Source of the DNA: Archangiaceae bacterium
GTDB taxonomy: Bacteria; Myxococcota; Myxococcia; Myxococcales; Myxococcaceae
Direction: 5' to 3'
DNA length: 64,000 nucleotides
Assembly: GCA_016714225.1 (NCBI GenBank)
Contig: JADJNS010000028.1
Coordinates: 45,300-109,299 of the forward strand
In this document: positions 9,189 through 18,300 of the stretch, piece by piece
Layout of the letters: each line of letters starts with the position of its first letter
How positions within the stretch are numbered: position 1 is the first letter of the stretch
Notes under the pieces: model-generated
Seen by the model: only the letters and a program-made list of their open reading frames with translations
Told to the model about the DNA's origin: nothing
The model's database searches: none
Program-made: the position numbers and the translations under genes

Positions 9189-12100
9189 GAGCGGCCTCCC
9201 AGGGTGGGCTGCTGCAGCAGCGCGCTGGTGGTGGGCAGCGCGATGCGCGCGGCGGGCAGCTCGAGCCGAAACGCACCGCCGGTCTCACCCTCGAGCAGCC
9301 GCAGGTTTCCACCGTGTCGCTCGGCGATCATCTTCGAGATGGTGAGCCCCAGTCCGGTGCCCTTGCCCGGGTCTTTGGTGGTGAAGAACGGGTCGAAGAT
9401 GCGCTCGCGCATGTCTTTCGGCACGCCCGGCCCGGCGTCGCGAACGTCGAACATGATGAACCCGTTCTCGAGGTGGGTCGACAAGACAATCTCGCTCCCG
9501 GGTGGAGAAGCGTGCGCTGCGTTTTCGAGCAAGTTGACGAGGACCTGGACGACGAGACCGCGCGCGCAGCGTACCTTGTCTGTGTACTGAAGATCACGCC
9601 GGATGCGGCGACCCTGCATGGTGGGCTCGACCAGCGCCTCGGCCGAGTCGAGCACCCGGGTGAGCGCCTCTTCTCGCACGTCGAGCTCGCCCTGCCGCGA
9701 GAACCCCAAGAGCTGCCGGGTGAGCACCGCGATCTGGTCGGCGCCGTGGGTCATCGCGTCGAGCAGCAGCGCGGTGGGCGTGCCCGGCTCGAGCACCTCT
9801 TTGGGCAACATCTTCTTCAGCGGCCCGATGGCGTTGACCACCCCGTTGGCAGGGTTGCGCAGCTCGTGTGCGAGACCCGCCGACAGAATGCCCAGCCCGG
9901 CGAGCTTCTGCGACTCGTGCAGCCGCATCGCCATGTCGCGCAGCGTCAGCTGGCCTTTGATGCGTGAGAGCAGCTCTTCGGGGTGAAAGGGCTTGGTGAC
10001 GTAGTCGATGGCGCCGGCCTCGAGCCCCTGCAGGCGCGTCTCGACCATGGCGTACGCGGTGAGCAGAATCACCGGGGCGAGCTTGTCGCCGCTCTCGGCC
10101 CTGAAGCGGCGGGTGAGCTCGATGCCGTCGATGCCCGGCATGCCGATGTCGCTCACCAGCAGCGCGGGGTGGTGCTCTTTCGCGAGGCGCAGCGCACCCA
10201 GGCCGTCGGCGGCGGCGACCACCCGGTACTCGCGCGAGAGCAGCTCGACCAGGAACTGCCGCAGGCTGGGGTCGTCTTCGGCCACCAGCACGGTATGGGT
10301 CGCGGCCTTGCCTTCGGGCTTCGCTTCGACGGTGGTCTTGCCCACCTCGCGCTCGCGAACGCCTGGGGGCTGGCCGATGCCGGGAATGAAAGAGCCGTCG
10401 CCCAGCGCGGCGAGGCGGGCCATGTCCTGCTCTTTGGGCAGCGCGATGACAAAGGTGCTGCCACGGCCGCGCTCGCTCTCGACCGTCGCGGTGCCGCCGT
10501 GGGCCTCGGCGATCTCCTTGACGATCGCCAGACCGATGCCGCTGCCGCGCTCGCCGACGCGCACCGGCGCGGGGCCCTGCTCGAACCGGCCGAACACGCG
10601 ACCCAGAAATTCTTGATCCATGCCGACGCCCGAGTCCTGCACCGCGATGCGGAAGCGGTCGCCCTGCTCTTCGAGGCGCACCTCGATCGACCCGCCCTGC
10701 GGCGTGAACTTGATGGCGTTGCTGAGCAGGTTCGAGACCATGCGCTCGACGCCCTGCTGATCGACCCGCACCGAGAGCCGCTCGGGCCCGCGGTAGTGCA
10801 GGTGAATCGAGTGCTTCTCGGCGGCGACCTGCCAGGCCGCGGCCAGCTGCGCCAGCATCGACGCCGCGTCGACCTGCTTGGGGCGAATGCGCAGCTTGCC
10901 CTCTTGCCCGGCGGCGAGCAGCAGCATGCCGTCGAACAGGTGCAACAGCCGCTGAATGCTGTCGTCGATGTGGTCGAGCCGCTCGCGCGACTTCTCGCTC
11001 AGCGCCTCGCCCTCGCGATACAGCACGTCGCTGGCCGAGAGCGCGATCAGCGAGAGCGGAGTGCGCAGCTCGTGGCTGATGTTCTGGAAGATGCGCTGCC
11101 GCGCGGCCTGCTGGTGCTTGAGCTCGTCGAGCGCGCTGCCCAGCTGCGCGGTGCGCTCGACCACGCGATCTTCCAGCTCGTGGCGGTACGACTTGATCAC
11201 CGTGTAGGCGATGGCGTTGTCGACGGCGTTGCCGACCACCTCGACCATGCGCTCGACCAGCCGCAGCTCGTCGGGCTTGATGGCGCGGCCCGAGATGCCC
11301 ACCCGAACCCGCCCCAGGGTGCGGTCGCCGTGGCGAATGGGCAGCTCGGTCATCTCGAGCGCGTCGCTGGCCTGCCCCTTCGACGCCTCGGCGCGCACCG
11401 TCACGCCGTCTTGCTCGGTGTCGACCACGGTGTCGACCCGGGCGAAGGCCAGGCGCTCTGACAGCTCACTGGTGATCGACTTCACCACCTCGTCGACGGT
11501 GCGCACCTCGGTGGCGGCCTGCGAGAGCTCGAGCAGCAGCTGAATGGTGTTGCGCTCTTTTTCGAGCGCCAGGTTGGCGTCGTTGAGCTGAAAGTACTTC
11601 TGCTTGATCTCTTCCTGCTGCGAGCCGAGCTCCTGAAAGGCCGCGCCGGCACCGAGAAAGATGGTGAACGCGCGCTTGATGCGGGCGTACAGGGTCATCG
11701 AGAGCGGCAGGCGAATGCGGTAGGTGCCCAGCCGCTCGTCGCCGTTGAACTCGACGTTGGCGTCGGGCAGGTCGAGCGCGCGCGGGTTGGCGCGAAAGAC
11801 GCCCGCGTTCATGCGCAAGAAGGCCCCGCTGGGGCGAAACCCGGGCGGGATCTTGAGCTGCATCTCGATCTCGTTGGGCCCCACGTCGTGGAACGTCGAC
11901 TCGACGATGGTGAACAGCGCGTGGCCGAACCAGCGGTGCACCGCCCAGTACATCGCGCGGGGGCTGGTGACGATGCTGAGCGCCGAGCGCACACCCTTCA
12001 CGCTCGGCGCCTGGGCGAAGACCTGGCTGACCGTCTCGAGCTCTTTGGGCCCACCGACCAGCGCCTCGAGCCGGTCGATGAGCGAGACGAACACGTCCCA

Positions 12101-12241
12101 GTCGACCCGGTTGCCCGAGTTCGAGATGTGCTGCAGAGAGACCGGGAGCCCTTCGACGTACCGCGCCGGATCGATGCCGCGTTGCTTGGCTACTTCGAAC
12201 CACAACCAGAATGCCTTGCACGAGACTTCGTTCACGACCAC
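9185..12241 (-). CDS. Hybrid sensor kinase with two transmitter modules
   Basis: This 1018-residue protein has no obvious membrane segment. Residues 1-200 form an N-terminal domain reminiscent of the ligand-binding region found in OruR/PsrA-type AraC regulators (weak resemblance only). A short coiled coil (205-235) and a GAF-like domain (235-350) follow. The first transmitter has His390 in FQNISHELRTPLSLI and the N-box NLLSNAIKF (504-512). The receiver at 648-765 has Asp698. A second HisKA has His792 in AGLAHELRNPANG, with a final HATPase ending near 1000. Its start lies 19 bp after the ketosynthase gene and its end overlaps the receiver-kinase. A soluble sensor in an operon with two metabolic enzymes suggests it senses an internal or diffusible metabolite. 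Confidence 0.9.
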   Translation of the reverse strand: MVVNEVSCKAFWLWFEVAKQRGIDPARYVEGLPVSLQHISNSGNRVDWDVFVSLIDRLEALVGGPKELETVSQVFAQAPSVKGVRSALSIVTSPRAMYWAVHRWFGHALFTIVESTFHDVGPNEIEMQLKIPPGFRPSGAFLRMNAGVFRANPRALDLPDANVEFNGDERLGTYRIRLPLSMTLYARIKRAFTIFLGAGAAFQELGSQQEEIKQKYFQLNDANLALEKERNTIQLLLELSQAATEVRTVDEVVKSITSELSERLAFARVDTVVDTEQDGVTVRAEASKGQASDALEMTELPIRHGDRTLGRVRVGISGRAIKPDELRLVERMVEVVGNAVDNAIAYTVIKSYRHELEDRVVERTAQLGSALDELKHQQAARQRIFQNISHELRTPLSLIALSASDVLYREGEALSEKSRERLDHIDDSIQRLLHLFDGMLLLAAGQEGKLRIRPKQVDAASMLAQLAAAWQVAAEKHSIHLHYRGPERLSVRVDQQGVERMVSNLLSNAIKFTPQGGSIEVRLEEQGDRFRIAVQDSGVGMDQEFLGRVFGRFEQGPAPVRVGERGSGIGLAIVKEIAEAHGGTATVESERGRGSTFVIALPKEQDMARLAALGDGSFIPGIGQPPGVREREVGKTTVEAKPEGKAATHTVLVAEDDPSLRQFLVELLSREYRVVAAADGLGALRLAKEHHPALLVSDIGMPGIDGIELTRRFRAESGDKLAPVILLTAYAMVETRLQGLEAGAIDYVTKPFHPEELLSRIKGQLTLRDMAMRLHESQKLAGLGILSAGLAHELRNPANGVVNAIGPLKKMLPKEVLEPGTPTALLLDAMTHGADQIAVLTRQLLGFSRQGELDVREEALTRVLDSAEALVEPTMQGRRIRRDLQYTDKVRCARGLVVQVLVNLLENAAHASPPGSEIVLSTHLENGFIMFDVRDAGPGVPKDMRERIFDPFFTTKDPGKGTGLGLTISKMIAERHGGNLRLLEGETGGAFRLELPAARIALPTTSALLQQPTLGGRS

Positions 12242-12260
12242 TCCCCTTCTTCACTGAAGT

Positions 12261-13355
12261 CTAGGCGGGGCGACTCCACGTCACGACGGTCGCAGCCCAG
12301 AGGAAACCAGCACCACATGCGTAGAGCATCACGCGATCGCCAGGCTGAAGATCGCCCTGCTCAACCGCAGAATCTAGATTTACTCCGATGTTGCCAGGAC
12401 CCATGCCCGCATAGCGCGGAAAAGTGTCGACCGACTTCGCGTGGGCGAGCCCCGCGGCGGTGCGGGTGGCCTTGCTGAACCACGACACCGGCTGATGTGA
12501 GTACCAGTGGGTAATCTGCTTCTTGTCCATGCCGGCGCGGCGCAGCACGGTCTCGACCGCCTCGAGCGCCATGTCACACGACTGCGAGACCACCTCTTTG
12601 CCGATGTCGAGGTGCCGGGAGAAGAGGTACATCGGCCCGCCCGCCTGGTACCAGGGCTGGTCGTGCTTGGGCCCCACGCAGATGGCCTTGTTGAACTGGC
12701 TGACGCTGCGAATGGCGTGCGCCTCGAAGCCGTACTGGCCGGGCACCGGGCCCAGCACCACCGCGCCGGCGCCGTCGCCGAAGTTCACTCCGCCCGGGTC
12801 GTCCGGGTCAGCCAGCCGGGCCTGGGTGCCCGACGACACCACCAGCACGTGCTTCGCCTGGCCCATGCGAATCAGCGACTCGCCCACCATCAGCCCGCTG
12901 ATGAACGACGCGCAGCCCGAATCTACGCCCAGGGTCTGGGCGCGGTGCGCCCCGAGCGCCGCCTGAATGATGCCGCCGTTGCACGGCAGCGGGTTATCGG
13001 CGGGGAGCGAGTACACGATGATGGCGTCGAGGTCTGCGGGATCCATGCCGGCGTGCAACAGCGCCTTCTTGGCCGCGGCGATCTCCATGAACGAAGGCGC
13101 GTGCTCGGGCTCGAGCACGCGCCGCTCGACCGTGCCGCGAAACGGGTCGTTATAGGTCTCGAGCATGTGCTCGAACTGAATGCGCTGCGCCGGAGATTTG
13201 GCGCGCGAGAGCAGCACGTCGGGGCTGGTGACATCTTTCTGACGCCGCTCATCGAACTGCGCCCGGTACGAGGCGGGCCACCAATCGTTCTTCCGAACCG
13301 GAGCCGGCACGTACGAGCCGACTCCGAGAATTCCCACTCGCTCTCCGCTCTTCAT
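12261..13355 (-). CDS. Beta-ketoacyl-ACP synthase III (FabH)-like protein
   Basis: This 364-residue thiolase-fold enzyme carries the KAS III catalytic set: Cys148 in GVDSGCASFISG, His287 in SHQPVSWF and Asn322 in GPGNIGVN. ATG 13355 is preceded by an AAGGAG ribosome binding site seven bases away; the 42 codons upstream of it in the same frame are not protein-like. FabH itself condenses acyl-CoA with malonyl-ACP, but this protein is longer than housekeeping FabH (about 320 residues) and is not near fatty-acid genes. It more likely makes a specialised ketide or acyl derivative. It lies between a ThDP enzyme and a hybrid kinase on the same strand. Confidence 0.85.
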   Translation of the reverse strand: MKSGERVGILGVGSYVPAPVRKNDWWPASYRAQFDERRQKDVTSPDVLLSRAKSPAQRIQFEHMLETYNDPFRGTVERRVLEPEHAPSFMEIAAAKKALLHAGMDPADLDAIIVYSLPADNPLPCNGGIIQAALGAHRAQTLGVDSGCASFISGLMVGESLIRMGQAKHVLVVSSGTQARLADPDDPGGVNFGDGAGAVVLGPVPGQYGFEAHAIRSVSQFNKAICVGPKHDQPWYQAGGPMYLFSRHLDIGKEVVSQSCDMALEAVETVLRRAGMDKKQITHWYSHQPVSWFSKATRTAAGLAHAKSVDTFPRYAGMGPGNIGVNLDSAVEQGDLQPGDRVMLYACGAGFLWAATVVTWSRPA

Positions 13356-13503
13356 CGGTTGCTCCTTTTGGCAGGTGCTGCTTGGAAACGGCTTGGGGTG
13401 GCGACCGCGAGGCCGCACCCCTCTCGAGGCTTTCGGGAATCGGGGCAGACCGTGAGAGGTGCGCCCGGCGGTCGAGGGCACCCTTCCACGGGTCAGCGGG
13501 CGT

Positions 13504-15246
13504 TCAGGGCGGCGTCACCGCTGCATTGACGGGGAAGCCGGCCGCAGCGTCTTTCAGGCCGGCCAGGCGCGCCGTGCGCGGAGGCCGCTCGTTGGGGTCG
13601 ATGCGCACGTCGAGCACCACCGGCCCCTCATTGCGGAGCAGCGGCCCAGCGCCGAGCGCGAGCAGGTCGCCCGGCTTGTCGATCTGAAAGACGCGCGCGC
13701 CCAGCCCCTTGGCCATCTCGCCCACGTCGGTGGTGAGCTTGAAGTCGGGGGTGCGGCCGAAGATGGTCTGGTGGCCGTTCTCGACCATGCCGTAGCGGCC
13801 GTCGTTCATCACCAGGTAGATGACGTTGAGGCCCAGCTTGGCTGCGTCGGCGATGTCGAGCCCCGACATCTCGAGCGTGCCGTCGCCGCAGATGGTCACC
13901 ACCGGCCGCTCGGGGTCGGCGAGCTTGCAGCCGATCGCCGCGCCCAGGCTCGACCCCATCGCCGCCAGGCCGAGCGAGAGCTGAAACGCATCGGGCTGAT
14001 CGAGGGTGAGGTAGTGCAGGCCGAAGACGGTGTGGTCGCCCACGTCGGACAGGTAGAGGGTCGAGCCGGGCATCACCTGCTGCAGCTCCCACAGCACGCG
14101 CTGTGGCTTGATCTTCTCGCCGCCGATCGCCTCTTCGGGGTTGGTGAGGGTGCGGCGCGGCGGGTGCCGGCGGCGAATCGAGATCACCGGCGGCGCCAGG
14201 GTCTCGAGGGCGGTGAGCAGCGCGCCCGCCGAGCCGATGAGCCCCAGGTCGACCGGGTAGTTGCGGCCGATCTGCGACGAGTCGATGTCGATCTGAATGA
14301 ACGAGCGGCTGGGCTTGAGCTTGTCCGACCAGCCGTTGGTGGCGAGGTCTCCGAACGAGGTGCCGACCGCGATCAACACGTCGATGCCGCCCTCGACGTA
14401 CTCGGTGGCCGAGGGGTGACCGCCCAGCCCGAAGATGCCCATCGAGAGCGGGTGCGTCTCGGGGAACACGCCCTTCGCCTTGGGCGTGGTGGCCACCGGC
14501 AGCTGAAAGCGCTCGGCCACCGCGCGCAGCGCAGCGGGGCCGCGATCCCACCGGCAGCCCGAGCCAGCCAGCAGCATGGGGCGCTGCGCGGCGCTGAGCT
14601 GGTTCACCACCGCATAGAGGGTCGAGCGATCGACCTCGAACTTCGACTCGACGTTCACCGCCATGCGGGGCACGGTGGTGGCGGCGCCCTGCACGTCGAG
14701 CGGCAACGAGACGAACACCGGGCCGCGGCGGCCGCTGTTGGCGGTGGCCATCGCCTTGCGAATCGTGGAGACCGCGGCGTCGGGGCCGGTAATCTCGGTC
14801 GCCCACTTGGTGACGTGCTTCACCATCGCCACGATGTTGAGGTTGTAGGGGCTGCCCTCTTGCAGCGCGCCGCGCCCGAAGGTGCGGCGCGGCACCTCGC
14901 CGCCGATCATCACCACCGGCAGCCCGTCGCAGAAGCACGAGGCGATGCCGGTGATGGCGTTGGTGACCCCCGGCCCAGAGGTCGCCAACACCACGCCCAC
15001 GGTGCCGGTGAGGCGGGCGTGCGCGGCAGCAGCGAACACCGCCGACGACTCGTGCCGGCTGTTCACCACCTTGATGCGCGGCTCGTCGAGCAGCGCGTCG
15101 TAGAGCGCCGAGATGGCGCCACCGGGTACGCCGAAGATGGTGGTGACGCCGGCATCTCGCAGCGCCCTCACGATCTGGTCGGCGACTCTGACTCCAACCG
15201 CGGGAGACTGACGCGGGACGACAGCCAACTGCGGTTGGATACTCAT
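13504..15246 (-). CDS. Thiamine-diphosphate enzyme, acetolactate synthase-like
   Basis: This 580-residue protein has the full three-domain layout of acetohydroxyacid synthase-like ThDP enzymes. The N-terminal PYR domain has the cofactor-activating Glu66 in NSRHESSAVF, the central domain resembles the FAD/NAD-binding fold, and the C-terminal PP domain has the GDG..N motif (454-481). Such enzymes decarboxylate 2-oxo acids and either transfer the acyl carbanion or release an aldehyde. No regulatory small subunit is adjacent and the neighbours are regulatory genes plus a KAS III-like enzyme, so a role other than valine synthesis is likely. A GGAG lies nine bases before ATG 15246, and the upstream HTH-receiver gene ends only six bases away, pointing to an operon. 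Confidence 0.85.
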   Translation of the reverse strand: MSIQPQLAVVPRQSPAVGVRVADQIVRALRDAGVTTIFGVPGGAISALYDALLDEPRIKVVNSRHESSAVFAAAAHARLTGTVGVVLATSGPGVTNAITGIASCFCDGLPVVMIGGEVPRRTFGRGALQEGSPYNLNIVAMVKHVTKWATEITGPDAAVSTIRKAMATANSGRRGPVFVSLPLDVQGAATTVPRMAVNVESKFEVDRSTLYAVVNQLSAAQRPMLLAGSGCRWDRGPAALRAVAERFQLPVATTPKAKGVFPETHPLSMGIFGLGGHPSATEYVEGGIDVLIAVGTSFGDLATNGWSDKLKPSRSFIQIDIDSSQIGRNYPVDLGLIGSAGALLTALETLAPPVISIRRRHPPRRTLTNPEEAIGGEKIKPQRVLWELQQVMPGSTLYLSDVGDHTVFGLHYLTLDQPDAFQLSLGLAAMGSSLGAAIGCKLADPERPVVTICGDGTLEMSGLDIADAAKLGLNVIYLVMNDGRYGMVENGHQTIFGRTPDFKLTTDVGEMAKGLGARVFQIDKPGDLLALGAGPLLRNEGPVVLDVRIDPNERPPRTARLAGLKDAAAGFPVNAAVTPP

Positions 15247-15252
15247 TTGCGA

Positions 15253-15858
15253 CTACTCCGCTGCAGCAAACGGATTTCGATCCGTCGTCACCAGCTCCAC
15301 GACATCGGCAGCGGCGACAGGTTTCTTCAGCACTGCGCGCGCACCGAGCGCGAGCATCTTCTTTTCGATATCGGCATCGGTGTTGCCGGTGATGACCACC
15401 ACCTCGATCGCCCGGGTGGCTTCGTTCTCTTTGATGCGCTTCAAGACCTCGGTACCGTCGAGGTTGGGCATGTTGACGTCGAGGATCAGCGAGTCGGGGC
15501 GCTCGGCGCCGATGCGCAACAAGGCCTCGATGCCGCTGTCGAACGTCTGCAGGTCGATGCGATCTTTGTAGGTGCGCATCGCGCGAGAGAACGACGTGAG
15601 CAGGCCCTTGTCGTCGTCGATCATGTAGACCTTGCGAGGGCCGGCGCCGCGCAGCTGCTTGGGCACGAACATGCCCTGCTCTTTCAAGAAGGTGAGCAGG
15701 TCGGCCGAGCGAATGCGGCGATGACCGCCGGCGGTGCGGTACGCGGGAAGGATGCCGTCGTTCACCCACTTCACCACCGTGCTCGCGTTGAGCTGGAGAA
15801 GCACCCCCACTTCATGCGAGGTCAACAACGTGTCCGGGTGGATGGGCTGTGCGTCCAT
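15253..15858 (-). CDS. Response regulator with N-terminal MerR/excisionase-type HTH
   Basis: The 201-residue protein reverses the usual order. A helix-turn-helix of the MerR/excisionase class comes first (residues 10-62, LLTSHEVGVLLQLN and GGHRRIRSADL), then a receiver (75-195) with acidic pair DDD81-83, phospho-acceptor Asp127 in LILDVNMPN and Lys near 183. I prefer ATG 15858, which has an AGGA five bases upstream; an in-frame TTG at 15879 would add seven residues. As first gene of the run that continues with the ThDP enzyme and ketosynthase, it is the natural candidate for phosphorylation-dependent control of the operon and the output of the downstream kinases. Confidence 0.85.
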   Translation of the reverse strand: MDAQPIHPDTLLTSHEVGVLLQLNASTVVKWVNDGILPAYRTAGGHRRIRSADLLTFLKEQGMFVPKQLRGAGPRKVYMIDDDKGLLTSFSRAMRTYKDRIDLQTFDSGIEALLRIGAERPDSLILDVNMPNLDGTEVLKRIKENEATRAIEVVVITGNTDADIEKKMLALGARAVLKKPVAAADVVELVTTDRNPFAAAE

Positions 15859-16086
15859 GTCGATCCTGGTTTTTGGCAAGTTGAAGTGAGATGAAAAAGA
15901 AGCGCGCTAGTAGCACGCGCTGCAGAAAACGCGCAAACCCACCAGACCCACGAAACCACCCGTCTCCATCGTGGAGCGGCCCTTGATCAAGATCCGTTCC
16001 GCACGTGTTCGCGCGCGGTTGCGCCGACCCGCCGGGGGTGCCGACCGACCCGGGCTCGCGGCCTCCGCGTTGCAACGTGCAGCACC

Positions 16087-16482
16087 ATGCGTTCAACCGT
16101 GATGATCGTCGATGACGAAGCGCCGCTCCTTCGAGCGATGCAGCGCCTGCTGCAGAAGTCGTTCGACGTGGTCACCGCAGACTGCGCCAACTCGGCGCTC
16201 TCGCTCTACCAGGGCCGCGTCACCGCCGTGCTGACCGACTTTTCCATGCCTGATGGCGATGGGTTGCACCTCGCCCGACAGCTCCGTGCACGCGGCTACA
16301 AAGGAGCGATCGCCGTCTTGAGCGCGGTGGTCGAGAGCGACGAGCTGCGCAACGCGCTCTCCACCGGAGAGGTCGACGAGCTGATCAGCAAGCCCTGGAG
16401 CTCGGCGATGTTGCTCCAGCGCGTCACCGCGCTCTGCGACAAGGGCCCACCGGTCGTTGCCGACCCGGCGGGTGCGGCGTGA
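16087..16482 (+). CDS. Single-domain response regulator
   Basis: The 131-residue protein is a bare receiver domain: acidic pair DDE9-11, phospho-acceptor Asp51 in VLTDFSMPDGDG, switch Ser near 79 and Lys102 in ISKPW. No output domain follows; the last 15 residues are a flexible tail. The gene is divergent from the HTH-receiver operon, about 230 bp away, so the two promoters may share a regulatory region. Proteins of this kind shuttle phosphate or act by protein contact. A link with the neighbouring kinases is inferred from position only. Confidence 0.85.
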   Translation: MRSTVMIVDDEAPLLRAMQRLLQKSFDVVTADCANSALSLYQGRVTAVLTDFSMPDGDGLHLARQLRARGYKGAIAVLSAVVESDELRNALSTGEVDELISKPWSSAMLLQRVTALCDKGPPVVADPAGAA

Positions 16483-16497
16483 CCCGGCTGCAAGCCC

Positions 16498-18156
16498 TCA
16501 GCAGTGGGTGCACAGGTAGTTGAGGGGGTAGCAGGCCTTTCGGCAGAAGGACCCCATCATGCAGCCGGTGCAGACCGGCGTGCCCCCATCGGGGTCGCAG
16601 GCCGGGCCGCCACCACACGCGCAGTCGCCGTTCGCGCAGCGGTCTGAGGTGCCCGGGTCGCAGGCCCCGCAGCCGAACGCGCCGCTGCAGCGCGGAAAGC
16701 TGTTCGCGCAGACCGAGCCGCCGCAGCAGCCGCCCGGGCAGCTGACGGTGGGACCCGAGAGGTTGCAGGTGCAGGTGTCGTTGCCGGGGTCGCACGCCGC
16801 GTTGAAGCCGCAGCTCACGCACGCACGACCGCCCACGCCACACGCCAGCTGGCCGGGGCTCGGAACGCAGGTGTTGCCGCTGCAGCAGCCGCTGGGGCAG
16901 CTCGCCGCGTTGCACAGGCAGGCGTCGCCCGCGCACTGCTGGCCTGGGCTGCAGGCGGGGTTGGCTCCGCAGGTGCACTGCCCCGAGGTCGAGCACGCGT
17001 TGGCGGTGAAGGCGCAGCTCTGGCACTGCGCGCCGTTGAGCCCGCAGCTGCCGACCGACGAGGCGGTGCACGCGCCGGTCGCCCCACCCTGGCAGCAGCC
17101 CGCATCGCAGCTCGCCGCGTTGCACTGACAGGTGCCGCCGACGCACTGCTTGCCGGCCGGGCAGGCGGCCCCGGCGCCGCACGCGCACTGGCCCGCCGCA
17201 CTGCAGCGGTCGGCGACGAACGGGTCGCACGCCTGGCACGAGGTGCCCACCGCCGCGCACGCGGTGACCGAGCGGGCGGTGCAGGTGGCGCCTGCGCAGC
17301 AGCCGCCGTCACAGCTGGTGGCGTCGCAGACGCACTGCCCGCCCGCGCAGCGCTGCCCCGCGGCGCAGGCCGCCGAGCCTCCACACGAGCAGGCGCCGTT
17401 CGCGCCGCAGCGGTCGGAGGTCTTGAGGTCGCACACCGCGCATGCGGCTCCGCCCGAGCCGCAGCTGGGGAAGCTGGTCTGGCAGGTGTTGGCGAGGCAG
17501 CAGCCAGAGGCGCAGCTGGCCGCGGTACAGCTGCACACTCCGGCGTCGCAGGCCTGCCCGCTGGGGCACTGCACCGCGCTGCCGCAGCGGCACGCTCCGC
17601 CGCTGCACGAGTCGGAGCGCGCGGGGTCGCACGCGGTGCACACCCCGGCGTCGTTGCCGCAGTGTGCGAGCGCCGAGGCGCTGCACGCCGAGCCGCTGCA
17701 GCAGCCGCCTGCGCAGGTGGCGGGGTTGCAGCTCTCGCACGCCCCGCCGTCGCAGCTGCCGCCGGCGGCGCAGCTGGTGCAGGCCATGCCGGCGACCCCG
17801 CAGTGCGCCGCGGTGGTGCCGCTCTCGCAGACGTCGCCGTTGCAGCACCCCGTCGGGCACGAGCTGGCCGTGCAGCGGCAGGCGTTGCCCGAGCACTCCT
17901 GGCCGCTGGCGCAGTGCGGCTGGCAGATGCCCCAGCTGCGGTGGGCGCAGGTCTCGACGTTGTCGCAGCCGCCGCCACAGCTGCGGGTGGCGCCGTTCTC
18001 ACAGGGCTGCGGCACGCAGGTGCTGTCGACGCAGTGCTCGTCGGCGGCGCAGTCGGGGTCGAAGTTGCACCGCTTGCCGGGCCCGTTGCTGCAGGCGACC
18101 GCGCCGAGCGCGAGCACACCCACCACCGCCGCCAGTGTTCGAGAGGTCCCCACCAT
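16498..18156 (-). CDS. Cysteine-rich repeat lipoprotein
   Basis: This 552-residue protein begins with a lipoprotein signal (LALGAVAC, lipid-modified Cys22). The rest is a tandem array of Cys-rich modules of roughly 60-70 residues, with recurring SCxxGCC, CxxCD..DRC and CxCG..CxxGQxCxxGxC spacing. Spacing is conserved while the intervening residues vary, as in disulfide-stabilised extracellular rods. Myxobacterial genomes hold many such surface lipoproteins of unknown role. ATG 18156 was chosen because the signal peptide begins there; the long in-frame extension upstream is antisense to the divergent lipoprotein gene. Its 3' end converges on the single-domain regulator with a 15-bp gap. Confidence 0.8.
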   Translation of the reverse strand: MVGTSRTLAAVVGVLALGAVACSNGPGKRCNFDPDCAADEHCVDSTCVPQPCENGATRSCGGGCDNVETCAHRSWGICQPHCASGQECSGNACRCTASSCPTGCCNGDVCESGTTAAHCGVAGMACTSCAAGGSCDGGACESCNPATCAGGCCSGSACSASALAHCGNDAGVCTACDPARSDSCSGGACRCGSAVQCPSGQACDAGVCSCTAASCASGCCLANTCQTSFPSCGSGGAACAVCDLKTSDRCGANGACSCGGSAACAAGQRCAGGQCVCDATSCDGGCCAGATCTARSVTACAAVGTSCQACDPFVADRCSAAGQCACGAGAACPAGKQCVGGTCQCNAASCDAGCCQGGATGACTASSVGSCGLNGAQCQSCAFTANACSTSGQCTCGANPACSPGQQCAGDACLCNAASCPSGCCSGNTCVPSPGQLACGVGGRACVSCGFNAACDPGNDTCTCNLSGPTVSCPGGCCGGSVCANSFPRCSGAFGCGACDPGTSDRCANGDCACGGGPACDPDGGTPVCTGCMMGSFCRKACYPLNYLCTHC

Positions 18157-18300
18157 GAGGGGGAAGCAACCGCAAAGACCGACACCCGTCAACGAATCGC
18201 GGGGCGCGCTGACCCACCCTGTCGATTTCCACCCTGAGCGGGAAGTGTGTGATCGACCACTTGAAGCAGGCCCGCCGCTTGAAAACACTGAATTCCCGAG

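Noticed and set aside
13459..15894. An 811-codon plus-strand frame opposite the ThDP enzyme and HTH-receiver
   Set aside because: Its sequence is Arg/His/Val-rich without domain motifs, and the minus-strand frames have complete catalytic motifs and ribosome binding sites.
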